A stretch of 64,000 bases of DNA from Pempheris klunzingeri (taxonomy: Eukaryota > Chordata > Actinopteri > Acropomatiformes > Pempheridae): contig NC_092022.1 of assembly GCF_042242105.1 (NCBI RefSeq), positions 13,326,001-13,390,000 on the forward strand. Direction: 5' to 3'. Below the pieces are notes generated by a model. The model had not been told where the DNA came from, did not search any database, and saw only the letters and a program-made list of their open reading frames with translations. The first letter of the stretch is position 1. Each line of letters opens with the position of its first letter. The translations under genes were made by a program, and so were the position numbers. Shown here piece by piece: positions 1 through 13,560 of the stretch.

Positions 1-56
1 TTTCTTCGTCCTCCAACCAAAGCAGTGTCGCTTTATCTCGAGGGGAGGAGGAGGGA

Positions 57-80
57 TGGAGAGAGTGAGAGAGGGAGAGA

Positions 81-126
<46 letters not shown>
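57..126. repeat. (GA)n microsatellite
   Basis: Purine tract dominated by GA dinucleotides, slightly interrupted at its left end and pure towards the right. No gene function is implied. Confidence 0.95.
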
Positions 127-129
<3 letters not shown>

Positions 130-380
130 AAAAGGGTTGTTTCCTAACATCTGCCAGGCTGCCTTATGCTCTCTTGACCACCATCAGTCATGATAACCCT
201 CTCTTCTCATTTCTAATCACACTGCTGAAGCAAGGAGCATTCAATTATAGTAGCTTTCCTCTTTTCTATACTGGCTGCAAAGAGATTCCTTACTAAGGCA
301 GGTCCAATGTGAGAAATATGGGACAATGCCCACAGTCCTCATTCTGTGCATAAATGCATTTAAAGAACGGCTGAAGTTTA

Positions 381-608
381 TACACTGTTGCCCATAAAGT
401 TGGAATAATTGTTCAATACCCCCAATTTTGTTAAAGCCTGAATACACAGTTTACAAAGGTTAATTGTGGTTTAAGTTTCACTGTGATATGTTTGGAAGAG
501 TTTGATCAATAAAGTTGAGAAGATATACACTTTATTTATCAAGAATAAATCACATTTCATGAGAAAAGGTAAAAAACATTTTAGTCCAACTTTATGGGCA
601 ACAGTGTA
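381..608. mobile_element. Tc1/mariner-type MITE with perfect 22-bp inverted repeats
   Basis: Bases 383-404 are the exact reverse complement of 585-606, a 22-bp terminal inverted repeat beginning CACTGTTGCCCATAAAG. Both ends are flanked by TATA, which fits the TA target duplication of Tc1/mariner elements. The element is about 225 bp and has no transposase ORF, so it is a non-autonomous (MITE-type) copy. The interior is AT-rich and holds several AATAAA-like words. A short ORF crossing its left end is not a gene. Superfamily is inferred from TIR and TA only. Confidence 0.75.
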
Positions 609-610
609 TA

Positions 611-3600
611 AGTTGATATATAGGCTTCAGCAGTCAGATTTAGACTAATCAAATGGCTGTTCTTTTTTATATGAAATTCCTACTTTGTGCCTCCATGGAC
701 AGTGAGCTGCTAAGGAAATCTCCATTGATTTTGCATTGCAGTAAAAAAAAAAATATCAAAATTGATTCTGCAACATCAGAGACATCGTCTCTATTCAACA
801 GATTTTTCTTCCCTGTCAAAACCAGGCGCCTACATTACCTAGAATGCTAATCAATCACCCACAGTTTGGTCAGAGCTTCAGGTGTGCCACCAGCCTGAAG
901 CTGAGAGTGGGCCACAGAGGTCTCTTGAGTGCATATCTTTCCAACACCACACCCATTTCATTTTCCAACTTGTAGTCTTCAGCCCTGACTCCAGTAGCAT
1001 CACTTGAAGCTATTTTCCTCCCGCATAAGGCTTTGATGTTTTAAATCAGTGGAGTTTTCCCCTGGGGAAATGGTAGATATCCACTTGATTTAACAGCAGT
1101 ACTGTTCAGTGTGGGAATCGTGGCTTTTATCCCCCACCGCCTACATTAAATTTGCTTTAAGAATAGATCCTTTAAAAGCCAGGAGTCAGGAGGAACGCTT
1201 ACAGTGAACTATATCTCTTTTAATGGACATACTGGGATGTGAGTGTTGTTTTGAGAAGGACTTGAAAAAACGTGAACCTGCCCTTTAATGCTTTCTACTC
1301 CTTCATTCCATACAGGCATTTCACTTTCGACTATTCCTCCCACACCGCTTTTTGATCTACTGCACATAAATGCCTATATAGCGTTTCATGTGGGCCGTGC
1401 AGGCCAAAAGGGTAAACTCCCCACGGGTAAATAGGATTGATTCGTTGCATCACTTACTGTCATACTAATATACAATCATCACTTTTTAAATGAATGGGTT
1501 TGGCACAGATGCTTCTATGGGCTGACCCCAGGAGCCTCAGCCTAAGGAGGAGACGCCACTGTCTGGCTCCTGACTGACTGTTCATGGTAGTCCACAGTGT
1601 GTATAGGCCTCCCTCTGCAGGCTTCTGGTGGCACTGCAGCTTAGTTCACACAAGTTTTATGTTCACGCTCTGGGCCGTAGTACTCAAATGTAATGTCAAA
1701 GGTCATTATTGCTTAAAAAGTAATTTTCCAGCTTTTAATGTTCACTATATATGTTAACTTTGAAATCCAAGAAGATTTGCACTACTTCTTTCTTTCTTTC
1801 TCTTTTCTCTTCTCTTTTTAACCCCATCCTGCAATTTGGACATAGAATTTAGTCTTCATGATTTTTTAAATCATCACTTTATTTATAGATTAGACATAGT
1901 CCACAGCATGTATCTTGCTGGTTGCTCTGCAGGTCACAGTCACACAAGTCTGGATGATTCGGACTGTTTATGTGTGTTTCCACCAACTCAATCCATATTC
2001 ATAAGTAGCCCCGTCTCCTTCCAGGAAGCCTAGACGGCATGTCTCAACAGGCCTGATCTCTTGCTCTGCTCTCACTCACTTGTGCTTCTGTGTTTTTCCT
2101 ATTCCTCCCAAAGCTGTTACTGCCAACACTCTGTTTATCCTCTGTTTTCCCATTAGAGTCACAAAAATAGGCCAAATAGAGAAGGGGTAGGCAACTACAA
2201 AGACAGAACGGATAAGGGGAAAGAGAGAGGATAGTGGGAACATTTTGTACAAGTCTGTTCGATTAAGTTTGACATTTTTTTCTCTTTAGTGCTTATGTCA
2301 GCTAGGTTTGCTTCTGGCTTATAGTATCATTTTGTGTCTTGTCGAGAAGCTTATTTGTTTATAATATTTTTCCTTAATACAGTACCTACTGATATATTTA
2401 TTGAGCTTCATTCTTGATTGGCGCTTAAAGACTCCTCTTCCCTACTTGGTGCTGATAAGTGATGAGCGATGGAGTGGCTAGAAAGAGTACGTTCTAGATT
2501 ACTCTCACAGATGAACCCATTAAATGATGCTATAATGTTACATTTATATGGAAAAGCTTTATTCTTCTTGGGTCGGGTGTCTAAACACAGGGGACCAGAC
2601 AGATGGAGGGAGAGTAAATCAACCCTTGACTTTGAGATACAATTACTAAAGCTGAGTAACCATCGACGGCTAATGCTCTCCAATCACCATCCCATTATGT
2701 AATCCACTTCTGATGTATACTTGATCAATACACTAAGAGGGATGAAGAACAAAAACAGAGAGCTGATTAGTGTGAGTGTTTGTGTGTGTCCAGTGGGCCT
2801 GTGCGACCACATCTGCAAATCTGTGTTTCTCAGTTGTATTTTATTGGAGAAGGTAGAAAATAATTCATACAGTAAAGCAAAATTGAACCTGCAAGAAGAT
2901 AAAGTAAAAACACACCTGGAGAAAGACAGATAAAACCAAAGCACAAGGGAGAAGCAGACAAGCAAAATAGAGACCAGGAGGGATTGTAGAATATGGTTTT
3001 TGAATTTATGAATTATTTATGTGGGTTGGATATTTTAAGCCCCCCATATAATTTCTGTGAGCAATGATGTGGGTGGAGGTACAGAGAGGAGGAGAGGAAG
3101 TGGGTATCATTTGCCTGTTTCCTCACTGTGATGACTGTTACTGTACTTAGCCAAACACAAACACACACACACACACACATACTCAGACACAGACTCAGAC
3201 AACTTCCCTTCTCCACATGGAGTTATACAAAGCACTATAAAAGAATCCTCGATGTTCATCAACACATTTTAACATCAGAGGATAACATCTGTCTGGCCTC
3301 TTACGAATGGGTTTACTTTGGTAAGATTTTTTGGTATGGATGTGCTGATGATGTTAATGGTTTTCGGACGAATTTCTACAAAAATGAAAGCAAAAGAAAG
3401 ATATGTGTTGTTTCATTTCCGTCTTTTTTTTAAAGATATTCCTCAGAAAAATAGAGGGGCGTACAGTGTGATTTTCATTGTTTATGGGCTATATTATACT
3501 TACTGTAATCAGAATATAAGCATATAAACTGTGTATTAGGTGAATATAAACACCACATTATGCACAAGATGCGTAAGATGAGGATGCAAAGAGGAAGCAA

Positions 3601-4781
3601 AAATTATTTGGTTAAAAATAACAGACAAACACACAGGCACAGCTCACTAATAATGCGCTTAGAGGGAGTAAAGGATAAAGTTCACAGTGCCCGTAGACAT
3701 TTACTGGTCATGGACACAGACTGAATAACATAAAAGGAATGAAAGGAAGAGGAGTATGTTTATGTGTTCAAGTGTGAATCACTTAGTGAACTCATGTGGT
3801 GCGTATAGACAGAAATTGAATCATACACTTAACATGACAGGAAGCCCCTCAAGCTCTTTCCAATCAGCCAATAGAAATCAGCATGCAGCTCACCCATGTG
3901 AACATGTGTTCTTAGGTGTAATTTGGTTTAAAACGAGTGTTAAGTCAAAAAATCCCAATGTACGTGTGCCCCTTCGTGGGATGCACGTTCACTGCTTGCA
4001 TAAGGCTCAGTTTTTCATGACAGCAGCAGGATTTGCTGTCTGTCTGTCTGGACATACACTGAGTTTTGCAGGGAAGTGAAATCTTTCATTTTCAAAAATT
4101 GCATTATTTTTGCTCGCTGTGTGTGTGTGTGTGTGGTGTCTGCATTTTTTCCTTCAGACTCTAATACCCACTTGTAGGTGAAAGAGATGTTTTTTCTCTG
4201 CACCTGCACAGAGGTCATTTCAAGAGTAACTGGGTTTTTGTACTTGCCTCTAATTATGCAGCAACATTTATGCTGAAAAGGGAACATGTGTGTATTCCTT
4301 TACTCGTGCACCTCATCATGCATCATTCTTGGAAGTCTTTTTCTCAGAGGCCACTGCAGTGCTTGGCAGGCTATGCTATTTAGAGTAGCTTTTTATGCTT
4401 CTAAACTCACTTATGCTTTTATGCTTCTCTGTGTCTGCAATTTGTTTTGCTTCCACATGCTTAATTTTGCTGATAGCTGAAATACAGACAGATGGAATAC
4501 AGTAAAGAAACAGCATTGCTAAAAATATTAATAGTAAAGGATTTCCTCTCTGTTAATAGAGAATGTCTCCTTCTCTATATGTGTCATCCATTTATGAATT
4601 TAGTAATTATGTACTGGACTGAGTCCTCAGTCTATTTTGATAAATGTGAGTATTGTTTATGGGAACCTCTTCAAATATGTGAGAGAATGCCCCTAATTTT
4701 AAATGGAGGCTATGACTTTGTTAAACACAGCTCTTAATATATGAGTACTGTAAACAGCTATTCTACACCATGACTGCATCT
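611..4781. other. Intergenic, no gene seen
   Basis: Only short ORFs without protein-like character were seen. The stretch holds a pyrimidine tract near 1788-1820, a (CA)n tract at about 3159-3178 and a (GT)n tract at about 4117-4135. By tetrapod gene order, kcna10 should lie beyond the left edge of the window; no Kv1 remnant is visible here. Confidence 0.6.
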
Positions 4782-4833
4782 CATAGAATAGAATAGCCTT
4801 TATTGTCATTGTGGTACAATGAAATTAGGATCA
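4782..4833 (-). mobile_element. Non-LTR retrotransposon 3' end fragment
   Basis: On the minus strand this reads as a short 3'UTR ending in an ACAATGACAATAAAGGC-type sequence followed by an ATTCT-repeat tail. This is an arrangement I recognise from abundant teleost LINE 3' ends (family not determined). On the plus strand it appears as GAATAGAATAGCCTTTATTG. It is 5'-truncated with no coding part, so it is a dead copy. Confidence 0.5.
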
Positions 4834-7800
4834 TCAGCTAAGACAATACTGGAGACCCTTGCAGTGCTTTGTTTGGCTTTAAGTAAAGGTATGTGATGGA
4901 GAGCAGCCTACATAATGTAGGCCAAACCCTTAAATCAATTCAGCTCATTAAAGACATTGACAGGCTGAAGCTCCCTAGTGGCGTTCTTCTTCTCTCATAT
5001 GTCCACCTCCTCCTCTCCTCAAAGTCTAACCCCGCTCCCACTAAAGCCCTCCATTATCCACTCCCTATTTTGAACCATGCGGCATCCCTGCATCTGTTAT
5101 ATATATTTTAAGCATTTTTTTTGTGTTCTTTAAAAAACAATCTTCACCATATTTTTTCCCCATGAAACAAAATCTACTGATCGACCAAAATTTGGATCCT
5201 CCATACTAATAATGATAAACGGCACAACATACACAGTTCTCTGGCTGCTGAAAACAAAGCAAAAAGGAGATACTCCCTGTGAACAGAAGGGAAACCTGCT
5301 CAATGTGCTATTAATATGGGAGATTTATATAGGGAGCTTCCACTGTTCAGACAGGAGTGATGAAAAGAAGGGCTTCCCATCCTCCACACGCACACACACA
5401 CACACACACACAAACACATACACACATAACTGCACAGATGTGCACTCAATACATACACAGCTTTCCCCTATGGAACCTGCTGTGCTATAAAGAAAGTATG
5501 GGTTGACAGGCCATTAACTGGGCTGTGTATTAGGTTAAAAATCAGCTTGCTCATACTGCAATGGGCAAATGTTCATAGCATGTGAGGCATTCACTCACTA
5601 TATTGGATATTGCTTCATACAACATACAAACGCTAGTGTACTTTTGTCCATCAAAATTACAGACCTTAGGTGAGGATCTTATTGGCAATATGTTCATTTT
5701 ATTATTAAGTTGTGGCTACTTAAAGTAATGTTTTAAACCTTGCCTACAAAATAAAAGCCTGGTCAAGAGCACGGAACAACCTCACACATATTTTAAGAAG
5801 GAATTAACCACAGACGTGTGATATAGTTGGATAGCTGTTTGAAACAGAACTTGAGTGAAGCTCCTGCTTAATACAAAGCAAATCAAACAGCAATCAGTGG
5901 ATCAATACCCATCAGTTATCTGGAAGGCTGCCTGGCTACTGTCCTCAGCTGACATACCGGAACCCGGCCAACTGAGACAGCCAGAGGGAGCATTACACTC
6001 TTGCTAATATATGTCTGAGAGGAGAATCAGATCACCCACTGGGCATTACTTTGGTGCTTAGCGCTGCTGGAGAGGCAGAGATGGAGAGAGATGATCTCAA
6101 GACAAAATGTATCGGAATGAAATATGAGAGGGTCAAATAATAGTTAGGGAGAGCGACAAATTCAACCAGCAGTGATGAAAGCAGAAAGGAAAGACAAGAG
6201 GGGAGACATTTCCAGCTGCTAGGGGAAGTGTTCGACATTCTGTACACTGATACTCTATGTTAAACCAGGAGTCAAGAGCATTTAGCTCTCCTCTCTGGTC
6301 CTCACTTTCTCCCTCACTGGTTTTAAAAATAAACCACTTGGCTTTCTCAGTAAACCACAGAGAGAATAATATTCACTTAAGAAGAGGAGTAGGGCACAAA
6401 ACCATTGAGGAGGTGAGGGTCGATAGCTGGTTCAAATATACTTTCTGTAATGGACATGAGAGCTGTGCTCTCATCAATTTATAGTTTATATTGAACTTAT
6501 AGGTTTTCTCTCTTGTGGATTAATTCACTTTGCTTTAAGAGCACCGAAGGAGAACTGGATATGTTACATATGGCCCAAACGGCTGGTTTGGCCTGGTATG
6601 ATGATATCAGCAATATGATGAGCCAAATTGATCTAAAACCACTATTAGAATTGCACATCTATTTGTGTTTTCGACCAAATGCCCAAACAAATCATCTGAA
6701 TCATATTGCATCATATGAGAAAGACACAACAGTAGCTTGAGGTTATCAGAAAGATGTTATTATTGATATTATCATCAAGACCATTATTATTCATAATAGT
6801 TTTATAATGTACAATTATTTTGAATGATGAAGGTATCTCTCTGTAGATATTCTCTATTAATTAGTTTATATTCACTGATCCATATTTCCTTTGTGAGTAA
6901 CAACGGACAGTTTGCCTCCTGGTTCAGTCTTTTTCCTTACAATGGTAGAAAACAGGCTTTACACAGACAGCTGAGCATTGACCACCATGAGTAGACACTG
7001 CAAAACAGTGAAGAAGCTGAGGATGATCTAAATCTCATACACACACATTTGAGAATAACAAACAGCTGAAGAAGTTAGAGGAAGTAGAGTAAGTGGTGGT
7101 TTTCTGGGGGTAAATACAATTTAAGACAGTAGAGACGGAGTCAATGTGACCAAGGCCTGCATGTGTACTTCAGTCAAACCTCAGCCCCTGCACTGTGTGA
7201 GGCTAAAAGGTAAGCCAACAATAACATTCAAATAGAAAAACATAGTGAAAAAAAACAAACATTTCAATTATACAGTGTCTAATGACACAAATAAGTTAAA
7301 GTTCTCATAGAAATTATATATCCTTTTTGATTTCTCAATACACTTCCATCCTTAGTCCCTGGAGCATATTAAACCTAAGAGATAATTCACATACTATATA
7401 CAACTTTACTTTCTCGGATTAATTCAGCAAGCATACATTTTGATTCTCTGCTACACAGGAATCTGTACATGGCAGAAGCTTATTTTAAAGCTGAAGCTTT
7501 AGGCATTTTAAGACATCATTGAAAGCAGCTGTAACTCTTAGATACATTTGTTTACATGGCTAGTGTTCACCACTAGCAGTGGCTTTAAGTCCATTCATTT
7601 TGTGGCCTTGATGTTTGATAGAGCCGCAGGTGTCCTGTCAGCAGACGTGGCCATAAAGGTGTGTGTCCACGGTCAGTGTGTGTGTACACTGGCCGCAAAT
7701 GTTCGAATGTCCAGCGTGTGTGCATGTATGTGTCAAGTGTCCTCTTGTTCTGCAATGTGGAGTACAGAAAATATGTGTTTCCCTTGCTTTAGATCATCCT

Positions 7801-10800
7801 GATGTCCCATCCCGTTGGTTTCTCCAGGAGAGTGTTTTTGTCTTGACAGAGTGTCACTTCAGTAGTGTGCTTGGTAACAAGAGAGGAAAAGACGGCAGTA
7901 CAGACGAAGCTATCAAGCCACATAAAGTCACATAGGTGTTCCAGTACACAAGAACAGTTTAGAAAAATACAAGAACACATCAGAGTACAAAGCAAAGGAG
8001 GGAGTGGGCAGTGTTTATCTTACTCTTATTTCTGTGTCATATTTGGATTTGCTACCTTTCCTCTCTTCAGTTCCCAGTAAATGGTCCTGGCTGGAATGGT
8101 CCTGATACTGCAGCTTATCTTATGAGTCGATAAGAGATTGTAAATCCCATCTCAAAATGTGGCAGGGCATTCATCTTCTTTTTTTTTTAATAGACTATGT
8201 GTATGTGTTGAGTATATACACAGGCTGTAAACGGTGTGCTAGGATGGAACTGAATATATGGAGCACCATATAGTTGTTCTGTCCTGAAGTCAAGATAAGC
8301 AGTGTTTTAGATAACTGCTACCATGTTGTCTCTAAAAGCTACACGCTCAGCTTGTGTGTTTCTAAGAGCTCTCTATTTCTCTCACAGTCTCTTTGTCTGT
8401 CTCTCTCTCTCTCGCTCTCTCTCTCAATCACACACACACACACGCACACGCACACATGCACACATGTACAGACACTACACACTGTGTGTGATGGACCTAT
8501 ATATCAGAAATAAGGGCACTCAGATAGTTCCTTGGAGCATTATGATACACTTGGCTGAGCAAAAAGTCTGACTGCCTGACTGTTTGAATCTCTATGTGTC
8601 CACTGGGCTGGCAGCAGATAGTAGCTGTTGTTGTGCTTTCACTATGAGACACAGTTACTGGGCTGTGACTGCAAATGACTGTTAAGACTTAAAAGCTGAA
8701 CGGAGCAGGACATTAGTTAACATTAGTCTGAACTGTGGATAATATTAGCCATCCCTGTTCTCGAGTCAATAAGGCTTTGGACTCTCTTCTCACCTTTTTT
8801 TCTAAATCTCCCAAACCTTTCCTCTCTTGTTTAACCTGCTGTTACATTCTCCATCCTCCTAACATGAGCAGTAGTTAACAAATCTTCTCGTGGAAAAACC
8901 CTCTCTGAGTAAATACTTCACTTTAACTCAACATTGTCTCAGATAGCAAAGGCAAGAGCAAAGCATGACACATACTTCTAAAACAAGACACGTGTCTTCC
9001 ATACAATATATTGCACATCGTGCCAGTACCTCTACAGTTATGGGAATATATTCATGTCAGTTTGCTTTTTAAGTATTATTCATACTGACTCATGCTACAG
9101 TGAATACTTCAAAGGACATGCAGCACTACAACAGCAGAATAACATCTGTTTGATAAAAAGCTGATGAAGGACACATAGCCTAGGCCCTGCCAATGGAATG
9201 ATTGTTCAAACTCCATGAGTACCAAAAAATAAATAAGGAGACAAAAATAATCTCTTTTACAGACCAAGACACATTGTGCCTGGTGGCAGCACATTTGTCT
9301 TTGGTGACCTGATAACAGACCTGCAAACACTTGTTGGTGTAAAATCTAAAAGTGAAAAAACTGTAAAATATTTTTGTTTTTCACTTGTTCCGAAGGCCAG
9401 AAAAGTTAGTTCATTTTGTTTGTTTGTTTTTCCGGTCTGGGGATTAAAATATGGGAAACAGGGCATGACAGGCTAAAGTGATTCATTCGTTTGTTGGGAG
9501 AGCAATACATTTTATGTGTATTGCTAACAAGCTTCTGGCTATCACGAGCAAGCCTGCAGCAGACTTAAATACTAACATTGCTTTATACCTCTTACCTAGC
9601 AAGGCTAAGAACAATGCTATAAAGCTGCCATTATTGGTATGACAATAGATGGGCCTTAAATGTGTCATAGAGTTAACACCATAAAAGGCCTTAATGGGTT
9701 ATACATAAAACTAGCTTCTGAAAAAAAAAAATCTCACCATTCTTTGCTTCCAATCTTGTCTGATCTATTCCTACAAACATGGAATGCTATGAAGTCAAGA
9801 ACAGCAACGTTTATGCTGGGCAGTGGTGCCAAACTCAACACTGACAACACAACACTGTATGCCAGTTGCAGTGGACCTGGATGACGACTAAAGAGACACT
9901 TAAAGGTGCGGTATTACTATCTTTCTTTCTACATTAGGTATTTTAACCATAAAAACTGTAGATGAGAAGCACATATTCATAATTCTACTCAAAAAGCATA
10001 CATAGCAATTAATCAAACAAAAACACATCAATGACGATACAAGACATTCACTCTGTTTTGAGAGACATTTCATCTGTCCACCTGCTAGCCTGCATTGGCT
10101 GCAAACAAACAAAAAAGGCAGAGTCATAGTAAGAGTGTACATACTGTAAATCCACTTAAGCTTCATCAAGGAAATGGCAGGAAAAAGAAGAAGCTGTGCT
10201 GTTGTGGTCCAGGATTACAGCACAGCACTGTCAGTTATCTGTTGGTCCCTACAGAGGCCACTAGCTTGCACTAGACAATATCTAGTGGGGGCCCAGGGAG
10301 GAATGCTAGTGCACTCAGGCTTTTTCTCTGACAGAGAAAGCAACATATGACCATTTGGCCATAAGCATATTGGTATCGCTCTCTATCACTTTCTGTCACA
10401 CGATTCATTTTTCACCTGACAGAACGGCTGTGATCACGATGAGTTTGATTTTCGCTGAGTCAGGACCTTGGCAGTTTGAGCAGCAGAATAAAGTTGCTCA
10501 TGAATGCTGATAGTATGGCCTGTTTTTAATCATAAGTTAATATGTTAAATTGCATTTAAAAAATGAAGGTTACGCTGATCTAAATTATTGTTATCGTGCA
10601 TCTTCTCACGACGGCAGTTTCAGCAAGAAAATAGAAACTAATGTTCCCTTTACGCTGTTAATATTGATTATTACTGATAAGGCTACTATTTGGCTACTGT
10701 TGCGAGCAGGACGACTACTGTCACATAGGTAAGACTAACTCCATGCAGACACTGACAATCTCCTAAATAAGATGAATGGCAGTTCTATGATATGCACTGT

Positions 10801-10979
10801 AGGATGTGGGAGACCATGAGCTCCTCTCTACTGACCTTTTCTCCAAGTTAATCTCACTCATCTGCTCTGGACTCCCATACTGTGCACCATACGTTGGATG
10901 TTACAGGGAGTCACACCTTCATCTTCCGGTTACAGTCCCTGTAGGCCCCAGCTGAGCTTAACATCTACAGTAGCTCACA
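4834..10979. other. Intergenic and presumed kcna2 3' flank
   Basis: No gene is recognised. Simple repeats include (CA)n at about 5389-5413 and a (CT)n run followed by (CA)n at about 8399-8458. The right-hand part should contain the kcna2 3'UTR. A minus-strand ATTAAA at 10,525-10,530, about 450 nt after the stop codon, is one possible poly(A) signal, but the true 3' end cannot be fixed from sequence alone. Confidence 0.55.
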
Positions 10980-12482
10980 TTATACATCTGTACGCATCTT
11001 AGTGATGTTTACATAGTTAGTGTTGGCCAGGGTGCAGTTTCCTGTTTTCATGACCTCTGGTCTGAAGTCCTCAGTGCTGTGGTTCACAGCCTCCTGGATC
11101 TCCACATAGTCGGATTTACTGAGAGTGGATCCACTGCCGCTCCGACCACTCTTCTTCAGATCATCAGCTGAGCTGGCTTTAGGCACACTTGGGATATTCA
11201 GATACTGTGCCTGCTCCTCGCCCTCCGTCTCTCTGTGGTAGAAATAGTTGAAGTTTGACACAATGACAGGTACAGGCAGGGCAATAGTCAGCACACCAGC
11301 AATTGCGCAGAGGGAGCCCACAATCTTTCCTCCAATGGTTGTTGGAACCATGTCTCCGTAGCCCACAGTGGTCATGGAAACCACGGCCCACCAAAAGGCC
11401 TCAGGGATGCTGCTGAACTGGGAATGCGGCTCGTCGGCTTCTGCGAAGTATACAGCGCTGGAGAAGAGGATCACACCGATAAACAGGAAGAAGATGAGGA
11501 GGCCCAACTCACGCATACTGGCCTTCAGTGTCTGTCCCAAAATCTGCAATCCCTTAGAATGACGGGAGAGTTTAAAGATACGAAACACCCTGACTAAACG
11601 AATGACGCGGAGAATAGCCAAAGACATAGCCTGCTGGCCTGCCTGGCTGTCTTCTGGTCTCTCTGCTAGCTCTGTACCCAGGGTGATGAAGTAGGGGATG
11701 ATTGCCACGATATCAATGATGTTCATTATGTTACCAAAAAAACCAGCTTTGCTGGGACAGGCAAAGAACCTGACCAGGAACTCAAAAGAGAACCAGATGA
11801 TGCAAAGGGTCTCCACGATGAAGAAAGGATCTGAAAAAAATGCAGAGTTGTCAGAGGTAGAGGTGGTATTAGACAAAGACTGGAGCGGATAATTGTACAT
11901 CTCCTCATCTTCATTTCGGAAAACTGGCAGTGTCTCCAGACAGAAGCTGACAATAGAGATAAGAATCACCATGACAGAGATGATAGCAATGATGCGAGCG
12001 GGACCTGAGCTTTCTGGATATTCAAACAGCAGCCACACTTGTCTCTGAAACTCATTCTCTGGCAGAGGCCGCTCCTCTTCCTTTATGAAACCTTCATCCT
12101 CCCTGAAGATTTCCATAGCCTCTTCACCCAACTCATAAAACCGGATCTCCTCAGAAAAAATGTCCAGGGTCACATTAACAGGCCGGCGCAGCCTCCCTCC
12201 AGATTGGTAATAATACAGAATAGCATCAAAACTTGGTCGATTGCGGTCAAAAAAATACTCATTCCGGAGAGGATCGAAATACCTCATCCTTTTTTTGGGA
12301 TCCCCCAGCAGAGTCTCTGGAAACTGAGAAAGTGTCTTGAGCTGCGTCTCAAAGCGCAAGCCTGAGATGTTGATGACGACCCTCTCACAGCATTCATGAT
12401 CCTGCTCTGGGTCGTACTGGTCGTGGGGCTGACCCGGATGTGCTGCTGCTTCATCCACAGGGTCGCTGGTAGCAACCGTCAT
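10980..12482 (-). CDS. kcna2: Voltage-gated potassium channel Kv1.2 (Shaker family)
   Basis: A complete 500-residue ORF, close to the 499 residues of mammalian Kv1.2. It forms the pore of delayed-rectifier K+ channels in axonal and juxtaparanodal membrane. Visible in order: T1 tetramerisation domain (about 33-125, starting [12 protein letters not shown]); S1 about 161-182; an S1-S2 loop with an N-glycosylation site at N205 (NTT); S2 219-240; S3 251-268; S4 with R292, R295, R298, R301, K304, R307; S5 325-346; selectivity filter GYGD 374-377 followed by MVP; S6 383-411 with the PVP gate motif at 403-405. The C-terminal TDV is a PDZ ligand for MAGUK scaffolds. The N-terminus MTVATSDP and the tail NYVNITK are Kv1.2 hallmarks and separate it from Kv1.1 and Kv1.3. 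The ATG at 12,480-12,482 is the first in the homologous frame. The CDS is in one exon, as usual for KCNA genes, and nothing in it is broken. The teleost a/b paralogue cannot be told from this window. Confidence 0.97.
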   Translation of the reverse strand: MTVATSDPVDEAAAHPGQPHDQYDPEQDHECCERVVINISGLRFETQLKTLSQFPETLLGDPKKRMRYFDPLRNEYFFDRNRPSFDAILYYYQSGGRLRRPVNVTLDIFSEEIRFYELGEEAMEIFREDEGFIKEEERPLPENEFQRQVWLLFEYPESSGPARIIAIISVMVILISIVSFCLETLPVFRNEDEEMYNYPLQSLSNTTSTSDNSAFFSDPFFIVETLCIIWFSFEFLVRFFACPSKAGFFGNIMNIIDIVAIIPYFITLGTELAERPEDSQAGQQAMSLAILRVIRLVRVFRIFKLSRHSKGLQILGQTLKASMRELGLLIFFLFIGVILFSSAVYFAEADEPHSQFSSIPEAFWWAVVSMTTVGYGDMVPTTIGGKIVGSLCAIAGVLTIALPVPVIVSNFNYFYHRETEGEEQAQYLNIPSVPKASSADDLKKSGRSGSGSTLSKSDYVEIQEAVNHSTEDFRPEVMKTGNCTLANTNYVNITKMRTDV

Positions 12483-12601
12483 GCTGGAGGGAGATGGGGC
12501 CTGCAGGTTTCAGACAGGGTGGGGCCACGTCGGGCCACAAGGAGATAAAGGCTCCACACACTTGTGGATTTGGGCACAGGCCAGTCTGCCAGTGAAGAGC
12601 T
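12483..12601 (-). other. kcna2: kcna2 proximal 5'UTR and 3' splice site
   Basis: Upstream of the kcna2 ATG on the minus strand there is a pyrimidine-rich tract ending TTTCTGTCTTGTAG, with a branch-like TTAAC about 35 nt before it. The AG is at 12,601-12,600, so the exon would begin at 12,599 and carry a 117-nt leader before the start codon. KCNA2 genes are known to have 5' non-coding exons spliced to a single coding exon, which fits. The donor partner is not certain. Confidence 0.6.
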
Positions 12602-13327
12602 ACAAGACAGAAAGTAGAGAAAGACTGCAATGTTAATGTGCTCCATGTTGTGTTTGAAAGTGACAAGAAATGAAACTCATGCTTTTAAACTAATTTATTA
12701 ATTTAGATTTTGATCATGCATATTCAACCACTTCACTGGCATATATTTCTGAAGCACTTATTTTGTTAAAATTCCTTGAAACACTGCTATTTCACCTTCC
12801 TGCAAACACACAAGAGTAGTGTAGTTGAAAATAACAAAAAGGGGGGGGGGGCAAAACCATTTGAGGGAATTGGCTCCACTGGGTCTATGTGTATTAGGTT
12901 ATGAGTTCTCTCTCATATGCGCACAGTGCAGGATCAATATGCTAGCTAGTAATACTGTATCAGCTCTCACAGGGTGCAATTACAACCAACAAATCTGATT
13001 ATATGCTGAGTGCTCCGTACAGTCTCTGAGATGAATTTGGTCTTGCTATATGTGTGATGTGACCAGAGGTCCACACAAGCTTAGAAAAACTTGCTGATAA
13101 AATCAATATTTCATTAGTAAATTATATTTAGGGGTGTATGTCATGGCCAGTGGTTGACATAGGCCACTGCATTACAGTGGAGCTGTTTGAACAGTGGGCT
13201 ATACTGTGACCATTAAACTTAAATGGCCACTGCACAGTACTAGGCCTATTTCAGGTCACACTATTTTTTTCTTGAGACAGGGATGTTTAACTTGGTGGTA
13301 ATCTAAATAAATATCAACAAGTCCTAC
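12602..13327 (-). other. Presumed kcna2 5'UTR intron
   Basis: No coding sequence. It contains a run of 11 G (12,841-12,851). It counts as intron only if the candidate upstream exon at 13.3-13.6 kb is real. If the kcna2 leader starts further away, it is simply part of a longer intron. Confidence 0.35.
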
Positions 13328-13560
13328 CTATTTGCGCTGGCACTTGTTCCCAGACTTGTTCACAGTGTGTCCTCTGGTTGCCAAAGTCGTCAAAAGTCAG
13401 CCCGAGCGATCAGAGCAGCTCCCTTCAGCCGGACATACATCACCCGAAGCTCCGGCTCTACAGCAACGCAGCATTGGGAGTGGATAGAGGGGACAAGGCG
13501 TGAGGATGCAGGAGTTACCTCCCTCGCCTCAGTGACCAGCAGATACATGTTGTGATGCGG
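13328..13560 (-). other. kcna2: Candidate kcna2 5' non-coding exon/promoter area
   Basis: This patch is richer in CpG than its surroundings and lies about 730 bp upstream of the kcna2 acceptor. Read on the minus strand it offers two donor sites: GGGAG followed by GTAACT (exon end at 13,519) and CAAATAG followed by GTAGGAC (exon end at 13,328). Either could splice to 12,600. No TATA box was seen above it. This is a positional inference only. The exon might lie elsewhere, for example near the CpG-rich patch at 14,520-14,720. Confidence 0.25.
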
